From Symsagittifera roscoffensis (taxonomy: Eukaryota; Xenacoelomorpha; Acoela; Convolutidae): 64,000 bases of DNA. Below, piece by piece: positions 1-11,325 of the stretch. Below the pieces are notes generated by a model that worked only from the letters and a program-made list of their open reading frames with translations, ran no database searches and had not been told where the DNA came from. The translations under genes and the position numbers were made by a program. Position 1 is the first letter of the stretch, and each line of letters begins with the position of its first letter. The stretch lies in the NCBI RefSeq assembly GCF_963678635.1, contig NC_087067.1, forward strand, positions 37,146,686-37,210,685. Reading direction: 5' to 3'.

Positions 1-953
1 GCAGGACATACTATTTTGATTTTAATTTTAATCAATGTTCTGCTGTCATAATATAACGTATTGTCTTGACCAGGGACTACGGTAAAATTTCAGCTCTTTT
101 CGCGTTGAGTCTGTATAGTTAGACTGATTGTTGGGTTACAATTACATTTGGTCTGGATTTTATGCTCATGCCTATATAATAAGGCCCACAAAAAAATTAG
201 GCACTGCTAAATTTGGGTGAGCCGATGCTCCTGACAAAAAAGATCTTAACATATTTTTGTGGTACAATTGAAAAGACCTACAATTCGAAGACTTTTATAA
301 AGAAGTATTTAATTATAACGAGTATTTTCTCAAAAAGCGGCAGCATAGTTACCAGTATTCAAGTTTCAAATCCGTTTCAAATAATTTGTGAAGGATTTTC
401 CCAGAAATCGTATTTGAAATTGAAGCTTTTTCTTTTCCTACCATAACCGTTTGTCATAGCTATGTTCTCAAAAAATATGAGAAAAGACGAATCTCGTAGT
501 TAAATTTGTTGCTTGAGGTTATCAATTTCATGAAGCTGAGCCACATTTAGGCAGACCTTTTTGGGATCTATATCGATCGTAAAACTGAAAACTACTGAAG
601 ATCTGAATGTCTCATTTTCCTGAAAAATTTTTGAAAATCTAAAATGGCCCATGCGACCTCCGATTTGAGGGTAGAGGCTAATCGTATTTCAGTGCAAGTT
701 TTCAGTTTTGTTTTTTATTGTTGCTATTGAATAAACATATCTAAGAAAGTTTGCGCCAACAGATCAAAAACACATGATGCAATACCTGGCTTTGTTTCTC
801 TGAAATTTAAGAAATGCTTCGTCGACCGTTGAAAATAAAATAACGAATTCCATTTGGCCGTGCACAAAAACAATTGAAAATTGTTCTAAATTCAAATTAA
901 ATTGGCGTTTTAAAAAGTATCAAGAAGCAAAAAAGCAAAAGGTTTCTTGGTGG
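1..953. other. Noncoding AT-rich DNA, no gene recognised
   Basis: I see no coding region with family resemblance, no tRNA and no clear repeat in this stretch. The longest open frame (about 77 codons from 213) is low-complexity and starts on TTG. It looks like intergenic or intronic sequence next to the minisatellite. Confidence 0.5.
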
Positions 954-1853
954 ACATGCATTCTGGTCACTTCGCAGGTGCGAGCATGCAAAAATTTCTG
1001 GGCAAATGCATGCTGGTCAATTGGCATGTGCGTGCATACATAATTTTTCTGGTATTATTCTTGATTTTTTTGGCAGAAACATTCTGGTCAGTAAGCAGGT
1101 GCGGCCTTACAGAATAATTCTGGGCTCTTACGTTCTGGTCAATTTGTACATGTGGGCATACAGCATAATTCTGGGAATATGCACTCTGGTCAGTTTTTTT
1201 TATGTGGGCATACAGGATATTTCTGGGCATAAACATTCTGTTCAGTTTGCATATGCGGCCATACAAGATTTCTCTGGGCATCAACATTTTGGTCCATTTG
1301 CACAAACTGTCTGGGCAAATACTTCTGGTCAATGGGTATCTGCTGGCATAGAAGATACTTCTGGGCAAGTAAGTTTCTGGTCATTTAGTATGTGCGAGCT
1401 CACGTGATATTTTTGGTGGCATGCATTCTAGTCAATTGGAATGTGCGCGCATAGAAGGCATTTCTGGACACATGCGTTTCGGTTCATTTGCATGTGCGGA
1501 CTTGCATAACGTTTCTGAGCAAATGCTTTTGGATAGTTCTGAGCATATGCATTTTAATCTATTTGCTTGTACGCGCATGCTTGTGGTCATTTTGCACTTT
1601 TGGGCATGCAAAAAATTTCCGGCCAAATGCAATCTGGTTGATTGGCATGTGCGGGCTTACAGGATAGTCTTGGGGACATACATTGCGGTCAATTCGCAAG
1701 TGAGGACATGCGTGATAATTCTGGGCATATGCATTTTGGTCCATTTGAATGTACGGGCAGGCACAAAACTTCTGGGCAAAATCATTCTTGTCAATGGGCA
1801 TGTGCGGACATACAAGATACTTGTGGGCGAATAAATTTCTGATAATTTGGCAT
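954..1853. repeat. Degenerate 51-bp tandem repeat (minisatellite)
   Basis: About 17 diverged units follow one another, each with a core like attctggtcaattggcatgt, then a gcgggcatac-like part, then a tctgggcatatgc-like part. Most units are close to 51 bp; a few are shortened or carry insertions. Because 51 is a multiple of three, frames stay open for 60-140 codons on both strands, giving 17-residue repeats in every open frame. This explains the cluster of overlapping ORFs; I do not think any is a gene. The array runs directly into the assembly gap, so its real length is unknown. Confidence 0.85.
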
Positions 1854-2053
1854 NNNNNNNNNNNNNNNNNNNNNNNNNNNNNNNNNNNNNNNNNNNNNNN
1901 NNNNNNNNNNNNNNNNNNNNNNNNNNNNNNNNNNNNNNNNNNNNNNNNNNNNNNNNNNNNNNNNNNNNNNNNNNNNNNNNNNNNNNNNNNNNNNNNNNNN
2001 NNNNNNNNNNNNNNNNNNNNNNNNNNNNNNNNNNNNNNNNNNNNNNNNNNNNN
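1854..2053. other. Assembly gap (200 N)
   Basis: Exactly 200 N, probably a nominal gap length. It removes the right edge of the minisatellite and the first part of the following 5' LTR. By comparison with the 3' LTR, about 179 bases of LTR are missing. Confidence 0.97.
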
Positions 2054-2269
2054 ACTTAGAACTCAGTTGCTTTCTCCAAAATACCGACTCGTAATAAACC
2101 AGTATACACTAGATCTTTTGAGACTAGGAGATATAAAAGTAAGATTAAGATCGGTATTAGACTAAGAAGTTGCACTAAACTATCCGACCGAAAATAAGAT
2201 AGCGTGACGAGCAGACGATGTACCTTATCTGAAGTTACTCTATGAGTATAACCAATAGGTCATAACTCA
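2054..2269 (+). repeat. 5' LTR (3' portion only)
   Basis: 216 bases align without gaps to 12508-12723, with 12 mismatches by my count (about 94% identity). The LTR ends in CA at 2269, followed by TC and then the TGG of the primer-binding site. The beginning is lost in the N gap. Confidence 0.95.
2132..2138 (+). promoter_or_regulatory. Possible TATA box in the 5' LTR
   Basis: The heptamer tataaaa lies about 130 bp before the LTR end, a usual place for an LTR promoter. The 3' LTR has tataaga at the matching site (12586-12592), so the box has changed in one copy. Confidence 0.4.
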
Positions 2270-2271
2270 TC

Positions 2272-2289
2272 TGGTGCGACCAAAAGTCT
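2272..2289 (+). promoter_or_regulatory. Primer-binding site
   Basis: TGGTGCGACC... begins two bases after the LTR terminal CA, the standard spacing for a tRNA-primed LTR element. It would pair with a tRNA whose 3' end reads ...GGTCGCACCA. I cannot name the tRNA with confidence. Confidence 0.7.
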
Positions 2290-2401
2290 CGAACAAGACC
2301 TTAACCAACCATAGATTAGAAACATTAACCAAAACATTAGATTAGAATTAGACAAATAAAACCATTTTCAAAAAATTATATATGACAAAAATTTAAGAGA
2401 A

Positions 2402-2494
2402 ATGTCTTTACGACTCAATAGATCAGAGCCAATTTTCCGAACAAAACGAGAATTACCCGGGATTGAAGAAGACCCCGAACAAAAGACGACATAG
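2402..2494 (+). pseudogene. Short ORF, possible gag start remnant
   Basis: An ATG-started 30-codon frame, basic at first (M-S-L-R-L-N-R) and acidic at its end, lies 130 bp after the primer-binding site, where gag should begin. It stops at once and nothing after it resembles capsid or nucleocapsid. It may equally be chance. Confidence 0.2.
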
Positions 2495-2909
2495 GATTAG
2501 GACGGAATCTACCAACATATTTAATGCCCGTACGACAAAAGCCAAATCAAACTTTTATATTTAGAATATACTAAAAGTAAATTTAAATTTTAATTTACTG
2601 ACATGAAATTTTCGGAGAAAAAAGTCTTCAACAATTTTTAAAGGCACTAAACTTAAAAATTGTACAAAAAAAACTAAAATTAAGAACCCTAGTGGTTCTC
2701 CTTAAAACTCTGCAGTAAACACAAAACATCTTGGAAAAAAATATTTATTGAAAATACAATTACAAAAATTAGTTAGTATAAAAACAAATTGTTAGTATAT
2801 ACCTCATCTTTTTATCACAGCTTCATCACCTATAACATAACAGTAAATCTCAAAAACATTAACATCATCGAAACTAAACCTTAATCTTTTTAATTCACTC
2901 AAACCTTCA

Positions 2910-3720
2910 CCTAACAATTATCAAGGCTTATCCTTGTTTTCACGACAAGTCGAAGGTATGAACCGTTCATTAGAAGAATATCTCGGATGTGTCATTAACG
3001 GAAATGACACACGATGCACTGAATGGCCAATAGATGTAAAACTATTCCCTTTATCTTATAATTCACAAATCGCAACAATTTTAGGACAGTCATCATATGA
3101 AATGGTTTTCAACCAAAAACCACAAAAACCGAAGATTTTACAGCAAATTGTTCAAAAAATACTCAAGGCAATTGTCAACCAACTAAAGAATCAATATTTT
3201 ATAATCTACCACTGCATACCCACGCTAAAGACCACTTTCATCACCCACAAATTTTAAAATTAGCTTCCGGTCTACATACCGATTGGATTTTAATCAGAGA
3301 CACAAAGCACAATGAAAATTATCAAAAAATAACAAAAAATTATTACAAAGACAAAACATAAATTCCCAAATAAATTCTCGATTCACAACAGCCACAGATT
3401 TAAAAGTACGAACATAAGTTTTGATTCCAAGTTTTACAACACAAGAAGGTATTTCTAAAAAGTACAACCACTCCAAAAAGGACCATATCAAATAATTGAT
3501 AAACCCACTGATGTAACATACAGATTTTAACAGATTCGAACTTACAGACTTACAGATTCGAACAAAAAAGAAATTGTTCAACACAGAAACAATCTTCTAC
3601 CTTTTTATCCAAAAGAATATGCTCTTCGCGAATTAAATCATTGATGCTCCTTTACAGGATTTAAAATTGTTCAAAATAATTCCGATTACCAACGAAATCA
3701 AAGCACTGATATAAACCCTA
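2910..3720 (+). pseudogene. Ty3/Gypsy integrase remnant (core tail and GPY/F module)
   Basis: Three pieces of a chromovirus/gypsy integrase can be read in order. At about 2912-3120, an N-Y-Q-G-L-S motif resembles the D-N/Q-G catalytic strand, followed by QVEGMNRSLEEYL, then a W, then Y-N-S-Q and S-S-Y-E-M-V-F-N-Q-K-P, matching the family's conserved end of the core (QVERMNRTLKEYL...W...YN...TPFELVFGRKP). At about 3475-3525 KGPYQIID..TDVTYRF is the C-terminal GPY/F module. At about 3602-3640 YPKEYALREL follows. The HHCC finger and most of the core are missing, the expected ~40 residues between the D-Q-G strand and QVEGMN are deleted, and several stops break the frame. Only about 640 bp separate it from the LTR, so gag, protease, RT and RNase H have been lost. 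Confidence 0.75.
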
Positions 3721-5484
3721 ACCCAAAACCACTAGAACAAAAAAATAAAACAAAATTGAATCATCAAACAATTTAGATAAGAAAAAATACGAACGAAAAA
3801 ATCAAAAATGATTAGAAGAAAACCTACCACAAGATCAAAAAGAAAAGTCTCAACATGGACAATCATCGGGACTCCAAAATCAGCCGCGAAAAGATTGTAA
3901 AACATTCATTCCACAATCTGAAATACTTTTAAAAATTGAATTTCAGAAACCACCTTAATTGCAATTAACATTTTCACCTCTTAAAATCATTCTAAGCACA
4001 AGTACGTTTTCTCAAAATTCACGCTGAAAAAGCACTTGAATGATGTAGCTCAAATTCAGCCAATAGAAATCTTTCCGAATTATCACCTCATTTTAAAAAC
4101 ACGACTTATTTGGCCGACAAATAAGAACCCTCAATCGTGTCTCTAACTATAACTAAAGACTTCCAGTTCAAAAAAGCAACAAGCTAAAAATTGACAACTG
4201 AAATAAACAAAATCTCAATATTACAATCCTCCCCTATCAAGTAGAACAAAGATCAACAATTTTTTCCCAACTTAGACCTCAGAATTCCTGCAAGCAAAAG
4301 TATTAAATTAGCCTGAAGAACAAATTGAGCATAATCATTTAGCCTATAGAACGAATATCTCTTAGACACCCCCAACCATCAACCATCCAATACATGAAAA
4401 CAAATCTAGGAAGACCCTTGCGAGACAAGAAAACTCCCCCTCAACAAAAATTGCCACAACCCAACCCACTTATCAAAAAACCAATCAAAAACTCGACCAC
4501 ACTCAAATTTGGCCTCAAAAAATAAAACGTTCTTCGACGGAACGAGCCATTCATTCAAATGCTTCTTTCGCAAACAGTCAGCCATATTAAAGACATACTT
4601 TCAAACTTTTTTGCAATCATCTCAATTTTTTCCAAACTCTGTATAATCCTAATAGCCAATACCCTAGAAATATTCATTCTCCTCCTGATAAATTTTTGCA
4701 TTTTTTGCAATATTTTTTTATTCCCCATCCCAAACCTACATTAATTTGTCAAAAATCCTTGACCACCTACTCAGGTACGATAATTCAATAACTATCTAAA
4801 TGTTTCAACATCTATTTAGTAGAACGAATGTTTTTCTCCTTTTCATATTCTTTCTCACATTTCTGACATCCCTCCTAATGACGATATGCAAGTTTACAAG
4901 AAAAGCTATCATCACTTTCACACTGGAAACAATACTTTTAATTCTCTTCGTCGAAGAATACTACAATAAACAAAAATTTCTTCGTAAATACTCATCTCTG
5001 AAATTTTTCCAAAATTGCTAACCAACAACCCCCACACCAGTCCCCACCAACAACATCCCATGATTCTCCAACAACACCAACAAACACTCAAACAGACAGC
5101 CCCCAATCATCAACTCGCATCCCTTTTCAAGACAATCCATATACTTTTGAAGAAAGACACGCACGATTGTCTGAACCACTAGAACCAGTCGTTTGCCACC
5201 CACCTCTGAGCGAACGACAATGCGATTCAACACATAATATATATCCCCTCTCCAACAAGATCTTAATAGAGCAAGACACCAAAGCCAAAATCAAAATACG
5301 CTCGAAATAAATAGACAAATAATACATCATAGACGAAATAGAAATTTACAAACCCCCAGAATTCAATTCAAAATACCTCAGTCACCAATCGCAAATCCTA
5401 TAGACCTCTCCAGCAGAACAATTCAAAGCACTCCCCCAACCGCATAACAACAAAGCACTTCAAACATACCATCAGATTATTTAG
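3721..5484 (+). other. Retroelement interior with hydrophobic ORF fragments, unassigned
   Basis: No recognisable domain. Two frames are strongly hydrophobic: 4559-4744 (61 codons, rich in I, L, F) and 4800-5021 (73 codons). They could be debris of a membrane protein, but AT-rich DNA easily yields such frames. The minus-strand frames overlapping here are rich in V, G, L and look like shadows of the G-poor plus strand. Confidence 0.4.
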
Positions 5485-6102
5485 GTTAAACTCCCACATC
5501 AGAACAAATTCGAAAAAAAACCTTTTAACCCCCCAGCTACTACAGAACGTCTCCCATATTGGATTACACACACCTTCACTCAAGGCGAAACAAATTTAGT
5601 TAACGTTCCAATTGACGTTTCATCTGACACAACCTCATCATTACAAGAAACAGTATCACTTCCCTCAACCCCCTCCCTAAGTCAAATATCACCCACACTA
5701 TTTCCTTTAAAATTTCCCACAAATCTCGACGCTCGATATCGAGAACATTCATCTAACAAAGTACCCCAACGATTAGACTGGAATACTTTCGTAGCACCCC
5801 CTCCATTATTTAGCCAACATCACGAACGTAGCAGATTACACAAGTGGGCACTAAACAGATTACAATACAGACACGACACCCACAAAGACATACAAGAACA
5901 TAACATACAAATACTACAACAAGATAATTTAACACTCAAATTCGAAATCACAGTAAGACCAAATAATATGATTCAACATCCATTACCCCTAGCCCCTCCA
6001 AATATAATAGCTCAATCTTTACCTCCTCCATTTATAACAACAGAAATACAGAAATCATCTACAAATACGATAGATACACCAAAAAGACAATCGAATATAT
6101 AA
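5485..6102 (+). CDS. Unassigned 205-codon open frame, Pro/Ser/Thr-rich
   Basis: An uninterrupted frame runs from a stop at 5482-5484 to TAA at 6100-6102. It has no early ATG, so its true start is unknown; it may continue a broken upstream frame. The middle is rich in S, T and P (a TPSLSQISPTLFPLKFPTN-type stretch), then a charged helix-like part with R-L-H-K-W-A-L-N-R-L and Q-I-L-Q-Q-D, then a proline-rich end. It lies 34 bp before the signal-peptide-like start of the glycoprotein region. I do not recognise a family. It is probably an element gene between pol and env. Confidence 0.4.
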   Translation, partial: VKLPHQNKFEKKPFNPPATTERLPYWITHTFTQGETNLVNVPIDVSSDTTSSLQETVSLPSTPSLSQISPTLFPLKFPTNLDARYREHSSNKVPQRLDWNTFVAPPPLFSQHHERSRLHKWALNRLQYRHDTHKDIQEHNIQILQQDNLTLKFEITVRPNNMIQHPLPLAPPNIIAQSLPPPFITTEIQKSSTNTIDTPKRQSNI

Positions 6103-6135
6103 CTTTTTATAACCCTGCTCAGGATTATCGTACAC

Positions 6136-8420
6136 ATGTACATTTTAGGGATACTTATATTCCAGACCTTCTTTTTCTCAGTTTTTCAGAGCCAAATTAT
6201 AACCCTTTTCCCCGATAATGAACTCAGGATTTACTAGTCACACACTATGAGTGTGAAGAAAACGATCAAAAAACACCCCATAAACATGCAATAAATCAAG
6301 TAACACAATGCAAATCCGAATCAGGGGCTATAGAAACCACAAACATTATATCTACACTCTACTCAGCACGAGCTACAACACTAACAGGATATAAATTCAC
6401 AGCGACATTTTCCGAAAAGAAAGTACATTGTTCACAAGTCTCAAACGGTAAGAAAAATCGATTAGATCATGAATTTTTCTACAAGAGCAATATCGAAAGA
6501 CTTCTACATCTCAAGCCTGCCGATTGTAAAAACGAACTTCTCAGATTAAAAATCACATCAAATAAAAGTACAAATAGAAAATTGGTAATTTCAAGTTCTT
6601 CCAGACTCTTCACATCAAGCCGAACTTGAAAGATACCAAGGCCATATTAGACAAGACGATAAATTCTCATTCGACGGCGCACACGGAAGATTAATTTATG
6701 ATCTTCATGATAAAAATTGGATACTACACATTGGAATAAACAACCCCTCAAATTGTAAAGCAGACACAAAAAAAAGGATATCAAGAAATAATGTTTTTTG
6801 ATGGGAAAAAACATTTTGAAAAAATACAATTGACATGAGATCTAAAAGATGACACCATAATTTATCAAAGAATCAGACTACCTTGTAAAAATGACCACGG
6901 ATTTTGCGATCCTACTATACGAACGCAGGCAACAATTGTTTGGTATCCTGAAGACACATGTACCACATTTCAAGTAGCAAAAATACACGAAAGAATGATA
7001 AAATTCCATCAAAAATATTTTGTTGAATCCATTCCTCATGAAAACGTGAAGTCTGCAAAAATCACGCATAGTAATTATAAATTTAGAAACATTCGTAACA
7101 TCGAAAAAAATTGACACGTTTCCATATTAACCCGGAAACAGAACTTGCATGTAAATACAACAAACCATTTTATAAAACACAATATTCAGAAATTCTTGAT
7201 ATGAACAAGTTTTCGACATGAGTACAGGAAAAGTCGTAAAAAATTCACATGCAACCCATCATACAACAAACGACGAAAACTCATACATCCCAATAAACCT
7301 CCTCAAAAAACACAGGAAACAATGGTGGAAAAATCAAACCCCAAGACAAAAATATTACACGCCTACAAGAACTATCGCTCATGAACAACACCTATTTTGG
7401 CGCCATTCATTATGACATACACCTAGATATGAAATTACATTAAACAATCAGCAGAATTTTTCAAAAAATGTTATTATGAGAACTAGAAACATTACATCAA
7501 TTATGCGAATTTGAAAGAACACAAATTTTACAATCACTTGCACTAGCAGTTCTAAAAAAATCTTATGCAGGATATTTAATATCTGGAAAGAGATTGAATT
7601 TCATTGATTATGAAGAAAACATCCTATGGTATTACACTTGTACCAAAACAGTATCACCTTTATATGTTTTTGAAGATAAAAAATGCTACAAAATAATCCC
7701 CATTTTCCATAAAAAATAAAGTACATTCTGTCGACACACTTTCACGGAGAATGTATTTTTGGGATACATCAGTCCCATGTGGGTCAAAAAAGAGCCACAT
7801 TGTAGTACAGCTAAATCTCGACGAAGACAAATACTATCTTCTTTTACCATACCCTACACTCATGCAACCATTAAAAAAGTTTTCCCCTGAAAGGAATAGA
7901 GCTATTGCCCACAACCAAAATATAGACTTACAACCGACCGGCTTATACTCTAAATCTGACATTCCACATCACATTCGTACACAACAATTTCAAGAATTAC
8001 TCACAAAAATGGTCACAATAAAACGACAATCCATAGATCAAAACTTACGCAAACTTGCAGAAACAGCAGGCTTTTCAGACATTTACGCACAAGACTATAG
8101 CGGATATTTTAAAGACATCAAAGATTACATTTATTCAAATGGCGAAAAATGTAGACCACAAGATACTTGACCAATCAAAATTTTTAGCTTTGTTAACATA
8201 AAAAACGAGCTTTTTGCTTTTCTAGGATGGCCCTACTACATCTTAGAACGATTAATCATATTATACGCAATGGGTAATTTTATTGGATTTCTTTTCTCTC
8301 TACTGAAAGATGTCTATAACGCATGTGCTATACACACAAGTAAACAGACAAGCAAGCGTAGCACGCATACACTTTGCAGAATTTTTTGGAGTTTTTTTTA
8401 CATCATTAAATAAAACACTT
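6136..8420 (+). pseudogene. Viral-type membrane glycoprotein gene (chuvirus-like), broken
   Basis: An ATG at 6136 opens a strongly hydrophobic signal-peptide-like stretch, ending at an in-frame TAG (6235-6237). Glycoprotein-like pieces then follow in shifting frames: a cysteine-containing segment with an S-A-R-A-T-T-L-T-G-Y motif (about 6370-6400), a segment with C-E-F-E-R and A-G-Y-L-I-S-G-K-R (about 7495-7600), S-P-L-Y-V-F with C-Y-K-I-I-P-I (about 7650-7720), an open frame 7751-8170 with D-E-D-K-Y-Y-L-L-L-P-Y-P, and a membrane-anchor candidate beginning G-W-P-Y-Y-I-L (about 8226-8340). This order resembles class III fusion glycoproteins of chuviruses, which have been found captured by LTR elements in arthropods. 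That comparison is from memory and untested here. Multiple stops and frameshifts show it is inactive. Confidence 0.5.
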
Positions 8421-9461
8421 TTAGACGCACAAATAGAAGAATACAAAACAAAATTATCAACTACACCGAATACAAATGACAATTCACAAAAAACACGAAC
8501 ACAACAACTACGGCCCCACATTTACAAAACCTAAATTATAATCATCTATTATCGTTAGTACCACGAAATTGTAGAAACATAGCACTGACAGATCTCATAT
8601 CTTCAAGACCTTATTATCCACAAAGCCGAATTCAGCAAATAAAACACAACAACCTCATATTGACGACACATACGAACAAAAAATTGAATGCCGCATGCCA
8701 CAAATTTTCGTTCACAGAACAACCATCTTTTTAGCCCACGATGAGCCGCCTAGTTGGATCACTGCAACGCTCAATTTCCTACCCAGCCAACCTTCAAAAC
8801 AACATCCCTATCATACCACTTTTTGCTTTTCCCCCACCTGAATCACCTCATGTTAACACTTCATCGGGCATGGATTCAGATACTAATTCAAATATCACTG
8901 TAAACCACACCATTTCACAATTTGAGAACTCAGATCAAGAAACCCCTGATGTATTCGATAACTCCGAACCCATCCCATCTACATATTCCCAACCCCTTTT
9001 TCAACCCCTCCACTCTCCTAAACCAGAAGTGAACCTCACTCGATTCCCTCTTACGTTTCCAACGTGACACCCATATACTCCCCTTTAATCAGTGAAAGAT
9101 CTAACAATAGTAGCCCCGATGACACACAAAAATCTTATGAACTAGACAATCTAATCACACTTCAGCGACAATTGGAACACCCTCAAACACTAACTTTTCA
9201 TCAAATTTCACAATCCATAACATCATCAAACCCATCAACTCCCACCCCTCTTCAAATTACACACCTTCGCTAGATCAAACTTCCACGCCCAACTCATCCT
9301 CATCCAGTACAAACCGAGCATAAAGATCTTTCAAAAGTAAATTTGCCAATCATAAATTTCCCTCTCACCCAGGAACAGCAAGAACATATATTAATCACCC
9401 AAATCACACAAACACGAAAGAATTTCTTGAAATATGTTTACCCTTATTCCCCAATATACAT
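8421..9461 (+). pseudogene. Ser/Pro/Thr-rich frames downstream of the glycoprotein region
   Basis: Open frames 8741-9067 (108 codons) and 9064-9273 (69 codons) overlap by four bases in different frames and share a Pro/Ser/Thr/Asn-rich, low-complexity composition, so they may be one gene with a frameshift. No domain is visible. They lie between the membrane-anchor candidate and the ORF at 9462, inside the LTR element. They could encode the cytoplasmic tail of the glycoprotein or a separate accessory product. Confidence 0.35.
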
Positions 9462-10555
9462 ATGCCTATTCAGACCCGAATATTGAACATCCAAATTACG
9501 TTGACGAGCATGTCTTATATCCAACCCTCTTTGGACATCATTCTACCACTTCTCAAATCAACTATCACTACCATTAAATACAATAACGCTCCACGTGATA
9601 ATGAACAATGTAAAAATGATCTCTATCGACTAACCACAGCACTAATCACAAGACAATTTACACACATCGGATACAAACAGTCACTAACTTTATTCACTGC
9701 ACCTAAAACTAATGATTATTCCATCGATCACTACAACCATGAAATCATCAGACCAAATGAAGATCACTTTCTCAATGACGACAAATTTGCTAACCAAGAG
9801 CTAACAGAAAAACTTTTCATTAGAACACCCTATGTTTTTGCCCTCAATTCTCTAGATAAAAAACACGATCACATCATTTTGAAGCACTCCGTGATATTCA
9901 AGCTTACAATTCAAATTATATTAAATTTAACATCTTCTCACCACTCTTTCACTTTCTCACATCCAAAGAATGTGATTTGCACTGTTCACACGACATCATG
10001 TTACCAACTAAACAAACACACACTTATACTGTTTACCTACTTATACAAAATCACTACTCACTGCCCACACCATCACGACAACCTCACCATAAATATAAAT
10101 TCATTAACTCCAAGTATACCTCACCATTCTTTCTTAACTTCACTTATTGTATTAAAGCTACTAACTTTCAAGGCATCCTCCGAAATTTTGATCCCATCAC
10201 CCAGATGTATATTTTCTGTCCCTTAACCAAGACCTTCAATGTAGAAGAATCCCGCCAACTAATTGTCCCACACGAATTCCTACAGCCCATCGAAGTCACA
10301 ATCCTAGAATTCATACATAACATTAAATATAATCAAAAACTCTCTAACCTCATCCAAAATGAATTCGCACCTGGCACTGAAAAACTAAAAGTCATTAGAG
10401 CACTCCAATTGTTTTGGCCACTTCTTCAAACTAAAAACATCATTCGCATGCTAGCAAAATTACTAATCTCATCCGAAGTCATTCACGACGTTTTTCCCCA
10501 TGGATCCCAAGAAAAACAAAATAAAAAACAGAAAACTTATTTCATAATTTATTAG
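9462..10555 (+). pseudogene. Accessory ORF of unknown function between glycoprotein and 3' LTR
   Basis: Two long overlapping frames (9462-10226, 254 codons; 9977-10555, 192 codons from a TTG, open further upstream) appear to be one gene that changes frame near 9900-9980. The second half contains well-spaced hydrophobic and charged residues, for example Q-P-I-E-V-T-I-L-E-F and L-F-W-P-L-L-Q-T-K, and ends in a lysine/glutamine-rich tail. It looks like a real former protein, not chance. I do not recognise the family. Its position after env is where complex retroviruses keep accessory genes, but that is analogy only. Confidence 0.4.
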
Positions 10556-10740
10556 CTTCTTTTAACAAACCGCAATGAATAAAGCAGTAAAATTCCTCCC
10601 AAACAGCAGTAAATTGATATATAAATTTTTTTCCTATATGCAGTAAAAATTCTTAAAATGAAAATAAATCAATAATTTCAACCCCCAAAAGCCGTAACAT
10701 TATATTTTTCAAGTAGTAATTTTATAAAAGTTGCAAATAA

Positions 10741-11325
10741 ATTCAAAGCAGTACTAACCTTTTAAAAGACGCTTCTCTATAGTTTAAAACCGTTCACTCG
10801 CCCATAATTCTATCCACAATCGCACAGCTCGCCTGCGAAGAATTGTTTAAAATAATGAATTTGAGTTTTAACTTTCACCAATAACAACTCTAACCAGTAT
10901 TAACAAGTTTCAAACTTTCCTTTAACCCGGCTGGAAAGGAATTATATAATAATCCAAACTAACAAACGCAGCTTACTAAACACCACAAACCGCAACCTAA
11001 TACCGAGACTGAGAAAAGAAACCCCCAAAAGAAATCCAAGCAGTAAATTTATACAAAAGAAAGCAGTACTAACCTTTTCAAGATTGCTTTATATTCACTC
11101 GCACAAGAATTCTATCCAAAACCGCAAATTTTGCCCACGACAAATTGTTTAAAATAATGAAATTCAAATTTCAATTTTCACTAACAACAACTCAAACAAG
11201 CAAAAACAAGTTTCAAACTTTCTTCTAACCCGGTTGCAAAGGAATTCTATAATAATCCAACCTAACTAACGCATCTTATTAAACACCACAAACCACAACC
11301 TAACAGCATGACTAAGAAAAGAAAA
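10741..11325 (+). repeat. Tandem duplication of about 315 bp in the element's 3' region
   Basis: A block starting agcagtactaaccttt at about 10747 recurs at about 11062. Both copies share a run through tgtttaaaataatgaa, acaagtttcaaactttc, taacccgg, aggaatt.tataataatccaa and aacaccacaaacc. The copies differ by scattered substitutions and small indels, so the duplication is not recent. Confidence 0.8.

Noticed and set aside
967..1842. Overlapping ORFs of 60-137 codons on both strands
   Set aside because: They are produced by the 51-bp tandem repeat, whose length is a multiple of three; both strands are equally open.
1749..2165. ORF spanning the run of N
   Set aside because: Its middle is the assembly gap, and its ends belong to the minisatellite and the LTR.
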